A DNA stretch of 64,000 nucleotides, taken from NCBI RefSeq assembly GCF_011927795.1, contig NZ_JAATJJ010000001.1, forward strand, positions 1,613,062-1,677,061. The letters are read 5' to 3'. Source of the DNA: Saonia flava (lineage in GTDB: Bacteria > Bacteroidota > Bacteroidia > Flavobacteriales > Flavobacteriaceae). Under the pieces are notes generated by a model, which saw only the letters and a program-made list of their open reading frames with translations, was not told the DNA's origin and did no database searches. Below, piece after piece: positions 36,523 through 45,076 of the stretch. Each line of letters opens with the position of its first letter. Positions within the stretch are counted from its first letter, which is position 1. The translations under genes were made by a program, and so were the position numbers.

Positions 36523-37980
36523 ATGCTTAAACAACACTTACAGTTTAAACTATCGCAAAAATTATCTCCTCAACAGATTCAGTTGATGAAGTTAATTCAA
36601 TTGCCAACTCAGGCATTTGAGCAACGTTTAAAGCAAGAGTTGGAAGAAAACCCTGCATTGGAAACAGGCAAGGAATCTAGTGACACAACTGAAGATGATT
36701 TTGAGGACTCCTATGACGCCGAGACAGACAATGAGAGTATTAATGCAGAAGATATCAATATTGATGATTATCTAAGTGATGATGAAACTCCCGACTATAG
36801 AACCCAATCCAATAACTATAGTCCCGATGATGACGAAAAAAGTATTCCCTATGCTGCGGGTACTTCTTTCAACCAATTTCTTTTAAATCAATTAAACACT
36901 GTATACCTAAACGATCAGGAATGGTCCATCGCTGAGTTTTTAGTAGGAAGTGTAGATGAAAGCGGATATATACGTCGTCCCATTTCAGATATTTTGGATG
37001 ATTTGGCTTTTACACAAAATATTATTGCAGAGGAAAGCACAATTAAAAAAGTTTTAAAAGTAGTACAAGAACTGGACCCACCAGGTGTGGGCGCTACCAG
37101 TTTGGAAGAGTGTCTAATTATTCAATTAAAAAGAAAGGAAGTCACGCCAAGTATTGAATTGGCAATCCTCATTTTGGAAAAATCCTTTGAGCAGTTTACA
37201 AAGAAACACTATAAAAAGCTCATTCAAAAGCACAGTATAACTGAAGATGAGCTTAAAGATGCCATCTCTGAAATTGAAAAATTAAATCCCAAACCAGGAG
37301 GCTCCTATGCGGGGAACAATAGAATTATTGAACACATTGTTCCTGATTTTTCAATAAAAATAGTTGAGGGTGAGCTGGAGCTGACCCTAAACGGTAGAAA
37401 TGCTCCAGAACTTCATGTTTCAAGAGAGTATAACAACATGTTGGAGGGATATAAAAACTCAAAAGAAAAATCCAAGTCCCAAAAGGATACAGTAATGTTC
37501 ATAAAACAAAAATTGGATGCCGCCAAGTGGTTCATTGACGCAATTAGACAAAGACAGCAGACTCTTTTTATTACTATGAATGCAATTATGCAGTATCAAA
37601 GAGAATATTTTCTAACAGGAGATGAACGAAAATTACGCCCAATGATACTAAAAGATATTGCAGACACTATTCACATGGACGTGTCTACAGTATCCAGAGT
37701 CGCCAATAGTAAATATGTTGACACGCCTTATGGTACAAAGTTGATAAAAGAATATTTTTCAGAGTCCATGAAAAATGAACAAGGAGAAGATGTCTCTACA
37801 AAAGAAATAAAAAAAATATTGGAAACCGTTATTGGTGAAGAAGTGAAGAAAAAACCACTGACGGACGATAAGCTAGCAGCCATTTTAAAGGAAAAAGGAT
37901 ATCCAATTGCCAGGAGAACAGTTGCCAAATATAGGGAGCAATTGGGAATTCCCGTTGCTAGATTAAGAAAGAAAATATAA
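36523..37980 (+). CDS. rpoN: RNA polymerase sigma-54 factor
   Basis: 485 aa. Region I is glutamine-rich (MLKQHLQFKLSQKLSPQQIQ) and contacts activators. Region II is strongly acidic (about 50-110). The core-binding domain follows (ELDPPGVGATSLEECL). The DNA-binding domain has a helix-turn-helix (MDVSTVSRVANSKYVDTPYG) and ends in the RpoN box ARRTVAKYRE (from about 463), which reads the -24 element. Sigma-54 needs an AAA+ activator, none of which is in the window. The downstream gene overlaps its stop (TAATG). Confidence 0.97.
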   Translation: MLKQHLQFKLSQKLSPQQIQLMKLIQLPTQAFEQRLKQELEENPALETGKESSDTTEDDFEDSYDAETDNESINAEDINIDDYLSDDETPDYRTQSNNYSPDDDEKSIPYAAGTSFNQFLLNQLNTVYLNDQEWSIAEFLVGSVDESGYIRRPISDILDDLAFTQNIIAEESTIKKVLKVVQELDPPGVGATSLEECLIIQLKRKEVTPSIELAILILEKSFEQFTKKHYKKLIQKHSITEDELKDAISEIEKLNPKPGGSYAGNNRIIEHIVPDFSIKIVEGELELTLNGRNAPELHVSREYNNMLEGYKNSKEKSKSQKDTVMFIKQKLDAAKWFIDAIRQRQQTLFITMNAIMQYQREYFLTGDERKLRPMILKDIADTIHMDVSTVSRVANSKYVDTPYGTKLIKEYFSESMKNEQGEDVSTKEIKKILETVIGEEVKKKPLTDDKLAAILKEKGYPIARRTVAKYREQLGIPVARLRKKI

Positions 37981-38585
37981 TGCGGGTTTTTCTAAAACTC
38001 ATATCGTACATTTTTCACCCCCTCTTTATTCCTATTGCCGGCACACTCATCTATTTTACTCTTACCCCAAAATACAGCCCATTAGAATTACAAAGTGGAA
38101 ATATTCTTCCCATTTTTATTCTTACCGTTATAATTCCAATTATCTCTTTTTTTATTTTAAGAAATGTAGGACTGGTATCGACGGTCTTTATGCCAGAAAT
38201 TAGGGAACGTAAATATGCCTTTTATATAAGTATTTCCTTGCTTCTTTTAATTTTGATAAAAGTAATACCCAATAACTACATTCCTGAACTCTATAATTTT
38301 TTCTTAGGTCTGTTATCTGCAACTTTTGCTTCTTTGCTGTTGCTTTTTTTTAAGTTTAGAAGCAGTATGCACTTAATGGGTATGGCAAGTATATTAATGT
38401 ACGTAATTAGCTTGAGTATTCATTTTGAAATTAATGTGACTATAGCCATAGCTATCATCACCCTAATAACTGGATTGGTTGCCACCTCAAGAATATATTT
38501 AAATGCACATACCAAACCAGAGATTTTGGTTGGTTTCTTTCTTGGGTTGATTTCCCAATTACTTACCATTAAATTTTGGTTGTAA
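37980..38585 (+). CDS. Hypothetical integral membrane protein coupled to rpoN
   Basis: 201 aa with about six hydrophobic helices and short loops. The start overlaps the rpoN stop by one base (TAATG), so it is co-translated. The C-terminal part (LVATSRIYLNAHTKPEILVGFFLGL) has R...H...G spacing reminiscent of the last motif of PAP2-type phosphatases, with SRIYLNAHT in place of SR-x-Y-x-GVH, but the first motifs are missing. It could be a degenerate PAP2-like protein. The function is unknown. It converges on exbD with a 15-nt gap. Confidence 0.7.
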   Translation: MRVFLKLISYIFHPLFIPIAGTLIYFTLTPKYSPLELQSGNILPIFILTVIIPIISFFILRNVGLVSTVFMPEIRERKYAFYISISLLLLILIKVIPNNYIPELYNFFLGLLSATFASLLLLFFKFRSSMHLMGMASILMYVISLSIHFEINVTIAIAIITLITGLVATSRIYLNAHTKPEILVGFFLGLISQLLTIKFWL

Positions 38586-38600
38586 CACGCCTCTCATACT

Positions 38601-39083
38601 TCATTCAATGTTTGCAAAAGCATCCCCTTGATAGGTAGTATAATTAATTTTCAGTGCATTCACTTTTCTCAACTCCTGTTTAACATCAGAAATCAAACCC
38701 ACATTGGCGTTTTTGTCTATTTTAAGGGCTGTTGTCATAACATTTCTTATATTCTCTGGCATTTTGGCTTTTGTACTTAAAATGTAATCTCCAACTTCAG
38801 AAACCTTAATAAACTTATCGTTTGCTTGTATTCTTGGTTCTGATCCCCATATTTTTTGAAATTCCTTGGTGGGCTTACCAATATATAAATAGATAATTCT
38901 ATCTTTCTTCTCCAACTTCTTAGTTTCTGAAGCATTCGGCAAGTTATTTTCTATTTTTAATGTATTGTCCTTCATAACTGTAACAGTCATAAAAAAGAAT
39001 AAGAGCATAAAAACAATATCAGGTAAAGATGCAGTAGAAACTTCAGGCAAATCATTGTTATTTCTTGTATTAAATTTTGACAT
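38601..39083 (-). CDS. ExbD/TolR family biopolymer transport protein (pair 2, short type)
   Basis: 160 aa. One N-terminal transmembrane helix has the motif LPDIVFMLLFFFMTVTV, in which the Asp is the proton-carrying residue of ExbD. A periplasmic domain with KLEKKDRIIYLYIGKP and LRKVNALKINYTTYQGDAF follows. It is highly similar to the ExbD at 40644-41126 (identical helix, identical end motif), so the two arose by duplication. Last gene of the cluster, 13 nt after its partner ExbD. Confidence 0.92.
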   Translation of the reverse strand: MSKFNTRNNNDLPEVSTASLPDIVFMLLFFFMTVTVMKDNTLKIENNLPNASETKKLEKKDRIIYLYIGKPTKEFQKIWGSEPRIQANDKFIKVSEVGDYILSTKAKMPENIRNVMTTALKIDKNANVGLISDVKQELRKVNALKINYTTYQGDAFANIE

Positions 39084-39096
39084 GGCAGGATGATTT

Positions 39097-39726
39097 TTAA
39101 TTATTTTTTTCAGTTATAACTTCTGCATCAACTATATTCAAAGGATATAATAGCTGGATTTTATTAATCTTCTCCCTTAATTCCAACTTAACAAGAAAAG
39201 AGATATTCGGTTTTTGATAAAGGCTTTCCATATCTTTAAGACTCATATTGAACAATCGCATTGATTCTCTGTTTCTCAAATAATTATACGCAGCTATCAC
39301 TTCATTTTGAATAGATATATATGCTCCATAGCTAGTTTCCCTATTACTGGTTATAGATATAACAGCTTTTTTAGGGTTATCAGAAGATTTTGAACTTCGC
39401 TTTCCCAAACAATAGCCACAAAAATCCTTATCTGATGTCAAGGCGCCTCCATTGTCAATAAAATTGATGGCTGTCTGTTGAAGTACATCTGGCTCTATTA
39501 AAACATCATCAACCAACAATTTTCCTTGGCTATCAAGAAAAATTGAAAGAACATTTTTCTTTAATCTATCCATAATTGCTGTATCCTTATTAATCCTTGG
39601 CAGCATTCTGTCTAATCCTTCATCAACTTCGATAACCGTTGTTACCAAGAAAAAAATTAGTAATAAAAATGCAATATCCGCCATTGAACCTGCATTAACT
39701 GTTGGCATTCCCGTTCTTTTACTCAT
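39097..39726 (-). CDS. ExbD/TolR family biopolymer transport protein (pair 2, long type)
   Basis: 209 aa. The N-terminal helix is ADIAFLLLIFFLVTTVI with the conserved Asp. The periplasmic domain is longer than in classical ExbD and contains FCGYCLGKRSSKSSDNP, a C-x2-C motif also found in the ExbD at 41152-41772 at the same place. It is the paralogue of that protein and forms a second ExbD pair with 38601-39083. A -7 element at 39814-39821 may allow separate expression. Confidence 0.9.
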   Translation of the reverse strand: MSKRTGMPTVNAGSMADIAFLLLIFFLVTTVIEVDEGLDRMLPRINKDTAIMDRLKKNVLSIFLDSQGKLLVDDVLIEPDVLQQTAINFIDNGGALTSDKDFCGYCLGKRSSKSSDNPKKAVISITSNRETSYGAYISIQNEVIAAYNYLRNRESMRLFNMSLKDMESLYQKPNISFLVKLELREKINKIQLLYPLNIVDAEVITEKNN

Positions 39727-39813
39727 AATTTTAAGTATTTATGGTTTATTAAAAAAAGAATGGAAGTTGGTATATGTCAATTGTAATCCGCACTTTATCC
39801 AAAAAGCACTCAA

Positions 39814-39821
39814 CAAACATA
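39814..39821 (-). promoter_or_regulatory. -7 element upstream of the second ExbD pair
   Basis: On the minus strand TATGTTTG, about 88 nt before the ATG at 39726. A TTG lies 15 nt upstream, shorter than the usual 19-nt spacer. Confidence 0.35.
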
Positions 39822-39868
39822 TATCAATAGTTATGCCAAAAAAATGTTAAAAAACTGAAGAATATTTG

Positions 39869-40552
39869 CTATAGAATATAAAAAATAATGCCTATACGCA
39901 AGGGTTTAACATCCAGGGACTGCCCATCAATAAGATTCACCTTCTCATCAAATAAAGTATTCAATGCATAATAGGCCTGAAAATTAAAAGTATTGTATCC
40001 AAAATTAAAGGTTAGTCCATAATTAAATTGTCTAACGTCAGAATTAGAAAAAGATAGTTTAGTAGAGTCGGAGATAAACTTGGATCTAGCCCCTATTACG
40101 TATCCAAACTTAATCCCAGTATAAATCCTCCAAAATTTATAATCCGTTGCATTAGAGGTGCGCCATCTAAACTCTATTGGTGCCTCTATTAAATGAGTCT
40201 CTATTTTATTCCGTTTAAAATCAACATTATCCTCACTTAACAATACCCTATATTCTATTTCATTATCAACCTCTTCTGCCTGTATATTAGTATAATATGA
40301 GTTTACTGCATATCCCAATCCAATTCCAAAACCTACATTTCTTTCCGTATTTAATGGAATATCCTTAATAAAACCACCTTGCAAACCATAAGAAAAACTT
40401 CTTTGACTTGCTCCTTCTGGTTTATCCAACAAAAAATTATAAGTAATTCCCAGATAAAACTGATCTTCTAAGTATTTAGAGTCCTCAAAATTTGACTGGG
40501 ACCAAGCAAAGGGTGCTATACATAAAAGAAATATAAAAGCTATTCTGTGCAT
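39869..40552 (-). CDS. Outer-membrane beta-barrel protein (PorT/porin family-like)
   Basis: 227 aa. A signal peptide (MHRIAFIFLLCIAPFAWSQ) is followed by beta strands with alternating hydrophobic residues (YGLQGGFI, VGFGIGLGYAVNSYYT, RIYTGIKFGYVIGARSKF) and a C-terminal hydrophobic strand (IGIIFYIL). It is of the size of eight-stranded barrels. It resembles the broad PorT-like barrel family; identity with the PorT component of the type IX secretion system is not supported by motif. It lies between the two ExbD pairs, after a terminator, in the same orientation. Confidence 0.72.
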   Translation of the reverse strand: MHRIAFIFLLCIAPFAWSQSNFEDSKYLEDQFYLGITYNFLLDKPEGASQRSFSYGLQGGFIKDIPLNTERNVGFGIGLGYAVNSYYTNIQAEEVDNEIEYRVLLSEDNVDFKRNKIETHLIEAPIEFRWRTSNATDYKFWRIYTGIKFGYVIGARSKFISDSTKLSFSNSDVRQFNYGLTFNFGYNTFNFQAYYALNTLFDEKVNLIDGQSLDVKPLRIGIIFYIL

Positions 40553-40583
40553 AGAATAAAGGTAATCTAAAAACTTTTTTTAC

Positions 40584-40614
40584 AAAAAAAAGCCCCAAAT
40601 ATAAATTTGGAGCT
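40584..40614 (-). terminator. Intrinsic terminator after the first ExbD pair
   Basis: Minus-strand stem AGCTCCAAAT/ATTTGGGGCT (40614-40605 and 40600-40591, one G-T pair), 4-nt loop, followed by a run of eight T (40590-40584 region). It splits the ExbB/ExbD cluster into two transcription units. Confidence 0.85.
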
Positions 40615-40643
40615 TTTACTGTTTTAAAAACTTTATACTTTGT

Positions 40644-41126
40644 CTATTTCAAATTGTTAAAAGCATCACCTTCATAAGTGGTATAGTTTACTTTTAACGC
40701 ATTTACTTTACGAAGTTCTTGTTTAATATCTGATATAATACCCATGTTAGCTTCTTTATCTACCTTTAGGGCTGTGGTCAAAACGTTTTGAAGCTCTTGG
40801 GGTTTTTTGGCTCTTTCTGCCAAAATATAATCTCCTACTTCATTTACATTGGCAAACTTATCATTCAACTGAATCTTAGATTCCGTACCATATTGTTTTT
40901 GATACTCAGTTGTAGGCTTACCAACATAAAGATAGATTACACGATCCTTCTTCTCCAGCTTTTTGATTTCAGTAGCATTAGGCAAAGTATTTTCCACCAT
41001 AATGTCACTATCTTTCATCACAGTAACCGTCATAAAGAAAAACAGAAGCATAAATACAATATCTGGTAAGGAAGCAGTAGATACCGCTGGTATATCTCCA
41101 TCCTTTTTCTTTGCAAATTTTGACAT
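40644..41126 (-). CDS. ExbD/TolR family biopolymer transport protein (pair 1, short type)
   Basis: 160 aa. It carries the helix LPDIVFMLLFFFMTVTV with the proton-relay Asp and the periplasmic block KLEKKDRVIYLYVGKP, ending LRKVNALKVNYTTYEGDAF. ExbD with ExbB converts proton flow into TonB movement. It is 25 nt downstream of its long-type partner and is followed by a strong terminator. It is the paralogue of 38601-39083. Confidence 0.93.
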   Translation of the reverse strand: MSKFAKKKDGDIPAVSTASLPDIVFMLLFFFMTVTVMKDSDIMVENTLPNATEIKKLEKKDRVIYLYVGKPTTEYQKQYGTESKIQLNDKFANVNEVGDYILAERAKKPQELQNVLTTALKVDKEANMGIISDIKQELRKVNALKVNYTTYEGDAFNNLK

Positions 41127-41151
41127 ATTTTTTTGTTTTAACTCTTTAAAC

Positions 41152-41772
41152 TTAATTTGTGGATGTCTCTGCTTCAGATAATTTCTGAGGGAACAAACCT
41201 TGTATATTTGTTACTTTGTCCTTCAATTCATCCTTAACGGACGATTCCGTTTCTGGATTCAAATACAAAGCCTCCATAGCGGTATAATCCATCCCATATA
41301 AACGTTGCGCTTCCCTATTACGTAATTCATTATATGCAGCTACCAACTCATTCTGTACCGTGATATATGTGCCGTACCTAGTTTCACGATCATTCTTTAA
41401 TGAGATAATAGCCTTTGATGGGTTATCCGAAGACTCTGCATCCCTTTTTCCCTTACAGTAATTACAATACTCCTCACTTCCGGATGGTGCTCCTCCATTG
41501 TCCAAAAAGGCAATAGCCTTTTCCCTTAAATCTTTAAGGTCCGTCAACTCCTCTTCTACCAAAAGCTGTCCATTTTTATTGATATTAACAGTAAAAATGT
41601 TTTTCTGTCTAATAATTGGAGGATTTTCTGGCGGCTCCATTGGAGGCAACATACGATCTAATCCAGCATCTGTTGCAATAGTGGTTGTCACTAAGAAAAA
41701 GATAAGTAAAAGAAACGCTATATCTGCCATAGAACCCGCATTTACCTCTGGTGCTCCTGCTCTTCTTGCCAT
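41152..41772 (-). CDS. ExbD/TolR family biopolymer transport protein (pair 1, long type)
   Basis: 206 aa with helix ADIAFLLLIFFLVTTTI (conserved Asp). The periplasmic domain starts LDRMLPPMEPPENPP, a proline-rich spacer, and contains EYCNYCKGKRDAESSDNP with C-x2-C. It is the paralogue of 39097-39726. It lies 15 nt after a small membrane protein gene and downstream of exbB, so exbB-orf-exbD-exbD is one operon. Confidence 0.92.
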   Translation of the reverse strand: MARRAGAPEVNAGSMADIAFLLLIFFLVTTTIATDAGLDRMLPPMEPPENPPIIRQKNIFTVNINKNGQLLVEEELTDLKDLREKAIAFLDNGGAPSGSEEYCNYCKGKRDAESSDNPSKAIISLKNDRETRYGTYITVQNELVAAYNELRNREAQRLYGMDYTAMEALYLNPETESSVKDELKDKVTNIQGLFPQKLSEAETSTN

Positions 41773-41787
41773 AATTTATAGGTTTTT

Positions 41788-42228
41788 TTATTTACTGAAC
41801 ATTCTTTTGATTCCTGGTACTATCATTGCCAATACAGCTATAATAGTCAAAATAAAGAAAACATTCAGTCCCATTCCAATTTTCTTTACTGTACTTTCCG
41901 TGGTCATGGACATGTATTCATCCGCAACATCTGTTCCGCTTGCCAAACCATAAGAAATTCCCACTATCAACAATAGACCACCAATGATATAAAGCGCTTT
42001 TTTAAGACTTCCAGGTGTTGAAAACAATCCCTTAAAGGCAAAAAACAAGCTAGCAATAACAGCTATGGCTAACAATAAATATGTTAATATGAACATAAAA
42101 TTCATGGCCCCACTATTGATTGCCTCTGTTGGATTTGCCTCCGACAATTCCCTAGATGGAAGCATAAACCAGAGCACAACCCCAATTAAGCTGAGCACCA
42201 CTAATCCTATTTTTAAAAATTTATGCAT
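41788..42228 (-). CDS. Small four-helix membrane protein in the exbB operon
   Basis: 146 aa, not recognised by family. Four hydrophobic helices are seen at about 6-24, 44-68, 74-95 and 118-140 (for example FMFILTYLLLAIAVIASLFF). No catalytic residue is evident. It sits between exbB and the first ExbD with gaps of 24 and 15 nt, an arrangement I recall from other flavobacteria, which hints at a role in the proton-channel complex. Confidence 0.75.
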   Translation of the reverse strand: MHKFLKIGLVVLSLIGVVLWFMLPSRELSEANPTEAINSGAMNFMFILTYLLLAIAVIASLFFAFKGLFSTPGSLKKALYIIGGLLLIVGISYGLASGTDVADEYMSMTTESTVKKIGMGLNVFFILTIIAVLAMIVPGIKRMFSK

Positions 42229-42252
42229 AATACTATGTATTTTAAGTCCGAC

Positions 42253-42999
42253 TTATTTTTTGTGATCCACCAACATATCAATCAAAGAGATTGATGAATC
42301 TTCCATATCATTAACAATACTGTCAATTTTTGCAATGATGTAGTTATAGAAGATTTGAAGTATGATGGCCGTAATCAAACCAAATACCGTTGTCAATAAT
42401 GCAACCTGGATATCACCTGCAATAAGTGATGCACTTAAGTTACCCACAGCAGCAATTTTTTGGAAGGCCTGAATCATACCAATTACAGTACCCATGAAAC
42501 CAAGCATTGGTGCAATGGCGATAAATAAAGACAACCAAGAAACATTTTTCTCCAACTGTCCCATTTGAACACCTCCATAGGCAACAACAGCTTTTTCAGC
42601 AGATTCAACACTCTCGCCAGCTCTGTCCAATCCCTGATAAAAGATAGAAGCAACTGGTCCTTTTGTATTTCTACATACTTCTTTTGCAGCTTCTACACCG
42701 CCAGAGGCCAATGCATCTTCAACTTGCTGCTTTAATTTAGAAGTATTGGTACTTGCTAAATTTAAATATATAATTCTTTCAATAGCTACGGCCAAACCAA
42801 GTATTAAACACAAAAGAACGATACCCATGAACCCGGCACCCCCCTGTATAAACTGTTCCTTAAGAATTTGTGTAAAACCTTTTTCAGCTTCTGGTGCATC
42901 TTGAACGAACAAGCTTACCGCAGCAACTTTCGCACTTACCATATTTGTACCTGCTACAAACGCCCCAGCAACAGCTAGGCTTGGGAATAATTTTTTCAT
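42253..42999 (-). CDS. ExbB/TolQ/MotA-family proton channel protein
   Basis: 248 aa. A hydrophobic N-terminal segment (residues about 5-25) may be a cleaved signal or an extra helix. Three further helices follow; the last two (WLSLFIAIAPMLGFMGTVIGMIQAF and IAGDIQVALLTTVFGLITAIILQIFYNYI) carry the family motif with conserved G, T and P residues. ExbB forms the pentameric stator around ExbD that energises TonB at the outer membrane. It is the first gene of the operon. Confidence 0.94.
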   Translation of the reverse strand: MKKLFPSLAVAGAFVAGTNMVSAKVAAVSLFVQDAPEAEKGFTQILKEQFIQGGAGFMGIVLLCLILGLAVAIERIIYLNLASTNTSKLKQQVEDALASGGVEAAKEVCRNTKGPVASIFYQGLDRAGESVESAEKAVVAYGGVQMGQLEKNVSWLSLFIAIAPMLGFMGTVIGMIQAFQKIAAVGNLSASLIAGDIQVALLTTVFGLITAIILQIFYNYIIAKIDSIVNDMEDSSISLIDMLVDHKK

Positions 43000-43004
43000 T
43001 TTTT

Positions 43005-43012
43005 CAAACTTA
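43005..43012 (-). promoter_or_regulatory. -7 element directly before exbB
   Basis: On the minus strand TAAGTTTG ends 6 nt before the ATG at 42999, so transcription would start at or next to the start codon. No clear -33 TTG. It could be chance in AT-rich sequence. Confidence 0.3.
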
Positions 43013-43077
43013 AATTTAGTTAGTTAATAGGGTTAAAGATAAAAAAAAATCGCAATTAAAAAATTAAAACTTACTAG

Positions 43078-43165
43078 CAGAGAGGAAGGGATTCGAACCC
43101 TCGATACACTTTTGGTGTATACACACTTTCCAGGCGTGCGCCTTCGACCACTCGGCCACCTCTCT
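43078..43165 (-). tRNA. tRNA-Ser (anticodon GGA)
   Basis: 88 nt, with the long variable arm typical of class II tRNAs (TATACACC/…GTGTATC). The acceptor stem is AGAGAGG/CCTCTCT, the anticodon loop CTGGAAA carries GGA, and the T arm has GGGTTCGAATCCC. The discriminator base is G, as in serine tRNAs. It lies between ansA and exbB on the same strand. Confidence 0.93.
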
Positions 43166-43232
43166 AATTATACCGTAATGGTCGCCCAATAAACAAAAAA
43201 AAAATTAGTTAAAGAAATTTGAGGAGTTAATT

Positions 43233-44261
43233 TTAGCGCATTTCTCCACGGAGAGATGTTTCAAATATGGTTTTAAAGGAGTTAGCAGAAATATTTGTTC
43301 CCAATAGGTACATGAGCTTTGTAATAGCAGCCTCTGTCGTAATATCCTTGCCATTAACTATTTGCATATTTCTTAGTTCAATACTGGTTTCATACTGCCC
43401 CAAAATAACACTCCCACCAGAGCATTGTGTAACATTTATAATGTGAAGTCCTCTTTGTATCGATTTTTTTAATTCTGAAACCAACCATTCCTCTGTTGGA
43501 GCATTTCCAGCTCCATATGTTTCCAAAATCAAGGCCTTTAGATTGGGGATATTCAAAATACTTTGTAATACATCATTATTAAGCCCCGGAAAAAGTTTTA
43601 AAATTGCCACATTATTATCCAATACCTTATGAACAACAAGTTTTTTATTTCTCTTTGGCTGCCATAAGAATTCTCGATTCACTTTTAGATGCACTCCAGA
43701 CTCTATTAAGGCCGGATAATTTAAAGATGCAAATGCCTCAAAATGTTCAGCGTTTATTTTGGTCGTCCTATTGGCACGATACAATTTATACTCAAAATAA
43801 AGACCTACTTCTCGTATAACGGCTTTTCCATTTTCCCTCAATGAAGCTATTTGTATACTGGTTATTAAATTCTCTTTAGCATCCGTTCTTAAATCACCTA
43901 TTGGTAACTGCGACCCTGTAAAAACTACTGGTTTATCCAAATTCTCCAACATATAGCTCAATGCCGAAGCCGTATAGCTCATTGTATCGCTACCATGCAG
44001 CACAACAAAACCATCGTAGTTTGTATAATTTTCTTCTATAATTGTTGCAAGAGTTACCCAATGGGTTGTATTCATATTGGAGGAATCAATAGGGTTATCA
44101 AAAGAAACACTATCAATATTACAGGCCAATTGATTTAGTTCAGGAATCCTTTTAAGAAGTTTACTAAAATCAAAAGCTTTTAAAACCCCTGTTTCGTATT
44201 CTTTTACCATACCAATGGTACCACCGGTATATACAAGAAGAATATTCATTGGTTTTTTCAT
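43233..44261 (-). CDS. ansA: Type I (cytoplasmic) L-asparaginase
   Basis: 342 aa. The two catalytic threonine regions are clear: VYTGGTIGMV at the N-terminus and VLHGSDTMSYTASALSYML around residue 88. The later segments TGSQLPIGDLRTDAKENL and CSGGSVILGQYE are also family hallmarks. There is no signal peptide, consistent with cytoplasmic conversion of asparagine to aspartate. It lies 10 nt after tatD in the same direction and 67 nt before tRNA-Ser. Confidence 0.95.
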   Translation of the reverse strand: MKKPMNILLVYTGGTIGMVKEYETGVLKAFDFSKLLKRIPELNQLACNIDSVSFDNPIDSSNMNTTHWVTLATIIEENYTNYDGFVVLHGSDTMSYTASALSYMLENLDKPVVFTGSQLPIGDLRTDAKENLITSIQIASLRENGKAVIREVGLYFEYKLYRANRTTKINAEHFEAFASLNYPALIESGVHLKVNREFLWQPKRNKKLVVHKVLDNNVAILKLFPGLNNDVLQSILNIPNLKALILETYGAGNAPTEEWLVSELKKSIQRGLHIINVTQCSGGSVILGQYETSIELRNMQIVNGKDITTEAAITKLMYLLGTNISANSFKTIFETSLRGEMR

Positions 44262-44271
44262 AATACCTTAA

Positions 44272-45039
44272 TTATATACCAAATACCTCTTTTGAGTTTT
44301 TCGTAGTTACATGTGCAATTTCTTCAATTGATTTTTCATAGATAACGGAAAGCTTTTCCAATACGTTTGTAATATATCCACTTTCATTTCTTTTTCCTCT
44401 ATAAGGCACTGGCGCCAAATATGGAGAGTCTGTTTCCATAACAATATGCTTTAAATGGATTTGATTTAAAAAAGTGTCTATTTTACCATTCTTAAAAGTA
44501 ACCACTCCGCCAATACCCAATTTCATATTATAGGAAATAGCTTTTTGAGCTTGCTCCAAGGTTCCAGTAAAGCAATGAAAAATTCCAAATAAGTCTGTTC
44601 CTTTTTCTTCTTCCAACACTTCAAAAATCTCATCGAACGCTTCTCGACAATGTATAACAATTGGTAGTTTATACTTTTTGGCTAGATTAATTTGGAACTT
44701 AAAAGCTTCTCGTTGTTGTTTCAAAAAAGTTTTGTCCCAATACAAATCGATACCTATTTCTCCTATAGCAAAAAACTTTCTGGACTGTAACATTTCTTCT
44801 ACATGCGCAAGCTCCTCTTTATAATTTTCTTTAACATGGGTTGGGTGAAGCCCCACCATTAAAAACACATTCTTTGGAAATGCTTTTTCCAATTGAAGCA
44901 TGGCAGTTGTATATGTTGAATCTATTGCTGGAATAAAAAAACGTTCTACCCCTATATCAATCGCGTTTTGTATTACAGCATCCCTATCTTCATCAAAAGC
45001 TTCACTATAAAGGTGCGTATGTGTATCCGTAATCATCAT
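44272..45039 (-). CDS. TatD family hydrolase (metal-dependent deoxyribonuclease)
   Basis: 255 aa TIM-barrel metallohydrolase. The metal-binding residues are visible: DTHTHLYS near the N-terminus, GEIGIDLYW with the bridging Glu, IVIHCREAFDE, IFHCFTGTLEQA and METDSPYLAP. Known relatives are 3'-5' DNA exonucleases in repair and in DNA turnover. It forms an operon with ansA and diverges from a retropepsin-like gene over 37 nt. Confidence 0.93.
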   Translation of the reverse strand: MMITDTHTHLYSEAFDEDRDAVIQNAIDIGVERFFIPAIDSTYTTAMLQLEKAFPKNVFLMVGLHPTHVKENYKEELAHVEEMLQSRKFFAIGEIGIDLYWDKTFLKQQREAFKFQINLAKKYKLPIVIHCREAFDEIFEVLEEEKGTDLFGIFHCFTGTLEQAQKAISYNMKLGIGGVVTFKNGKIDTFLNQIHLKHIVMETDSPYLAPVPYRGKRNESGYITNVLEKLSVIYEKSIEEIAHVTTKNSKEVFGI

Positions 45040-45043
45040 AGCG

Positions 45044-45063
45044 CAAAAATAGGTTTATCTTTG
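45044..45063. promoter_or_regulatory. Overlapping divergent -7 elements (tatD and protease gene)
   Basis: The minus-strand element TATTTTTG (45051-45044) ends 5 nt before the tatD ATG, and the plus-strand element TATCTTTG (45056-45063) lies 13 nt before the protease ATG. Only 4 nt separate them, so polymerase could hardly use both at once. Neither has a TTG at the -33 distance. Confidence 0.45.
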
Positions 45064-45076
45064 ATAAAAAAGATAC

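Noticed and set aside
39869-40552. PorT of the type IX secretion system
   Set aside because: The size and barrel fit loosely, but no PorT-specific motif was recognised and the neighbours are ExbD genes, so only a general barrel label is justified.
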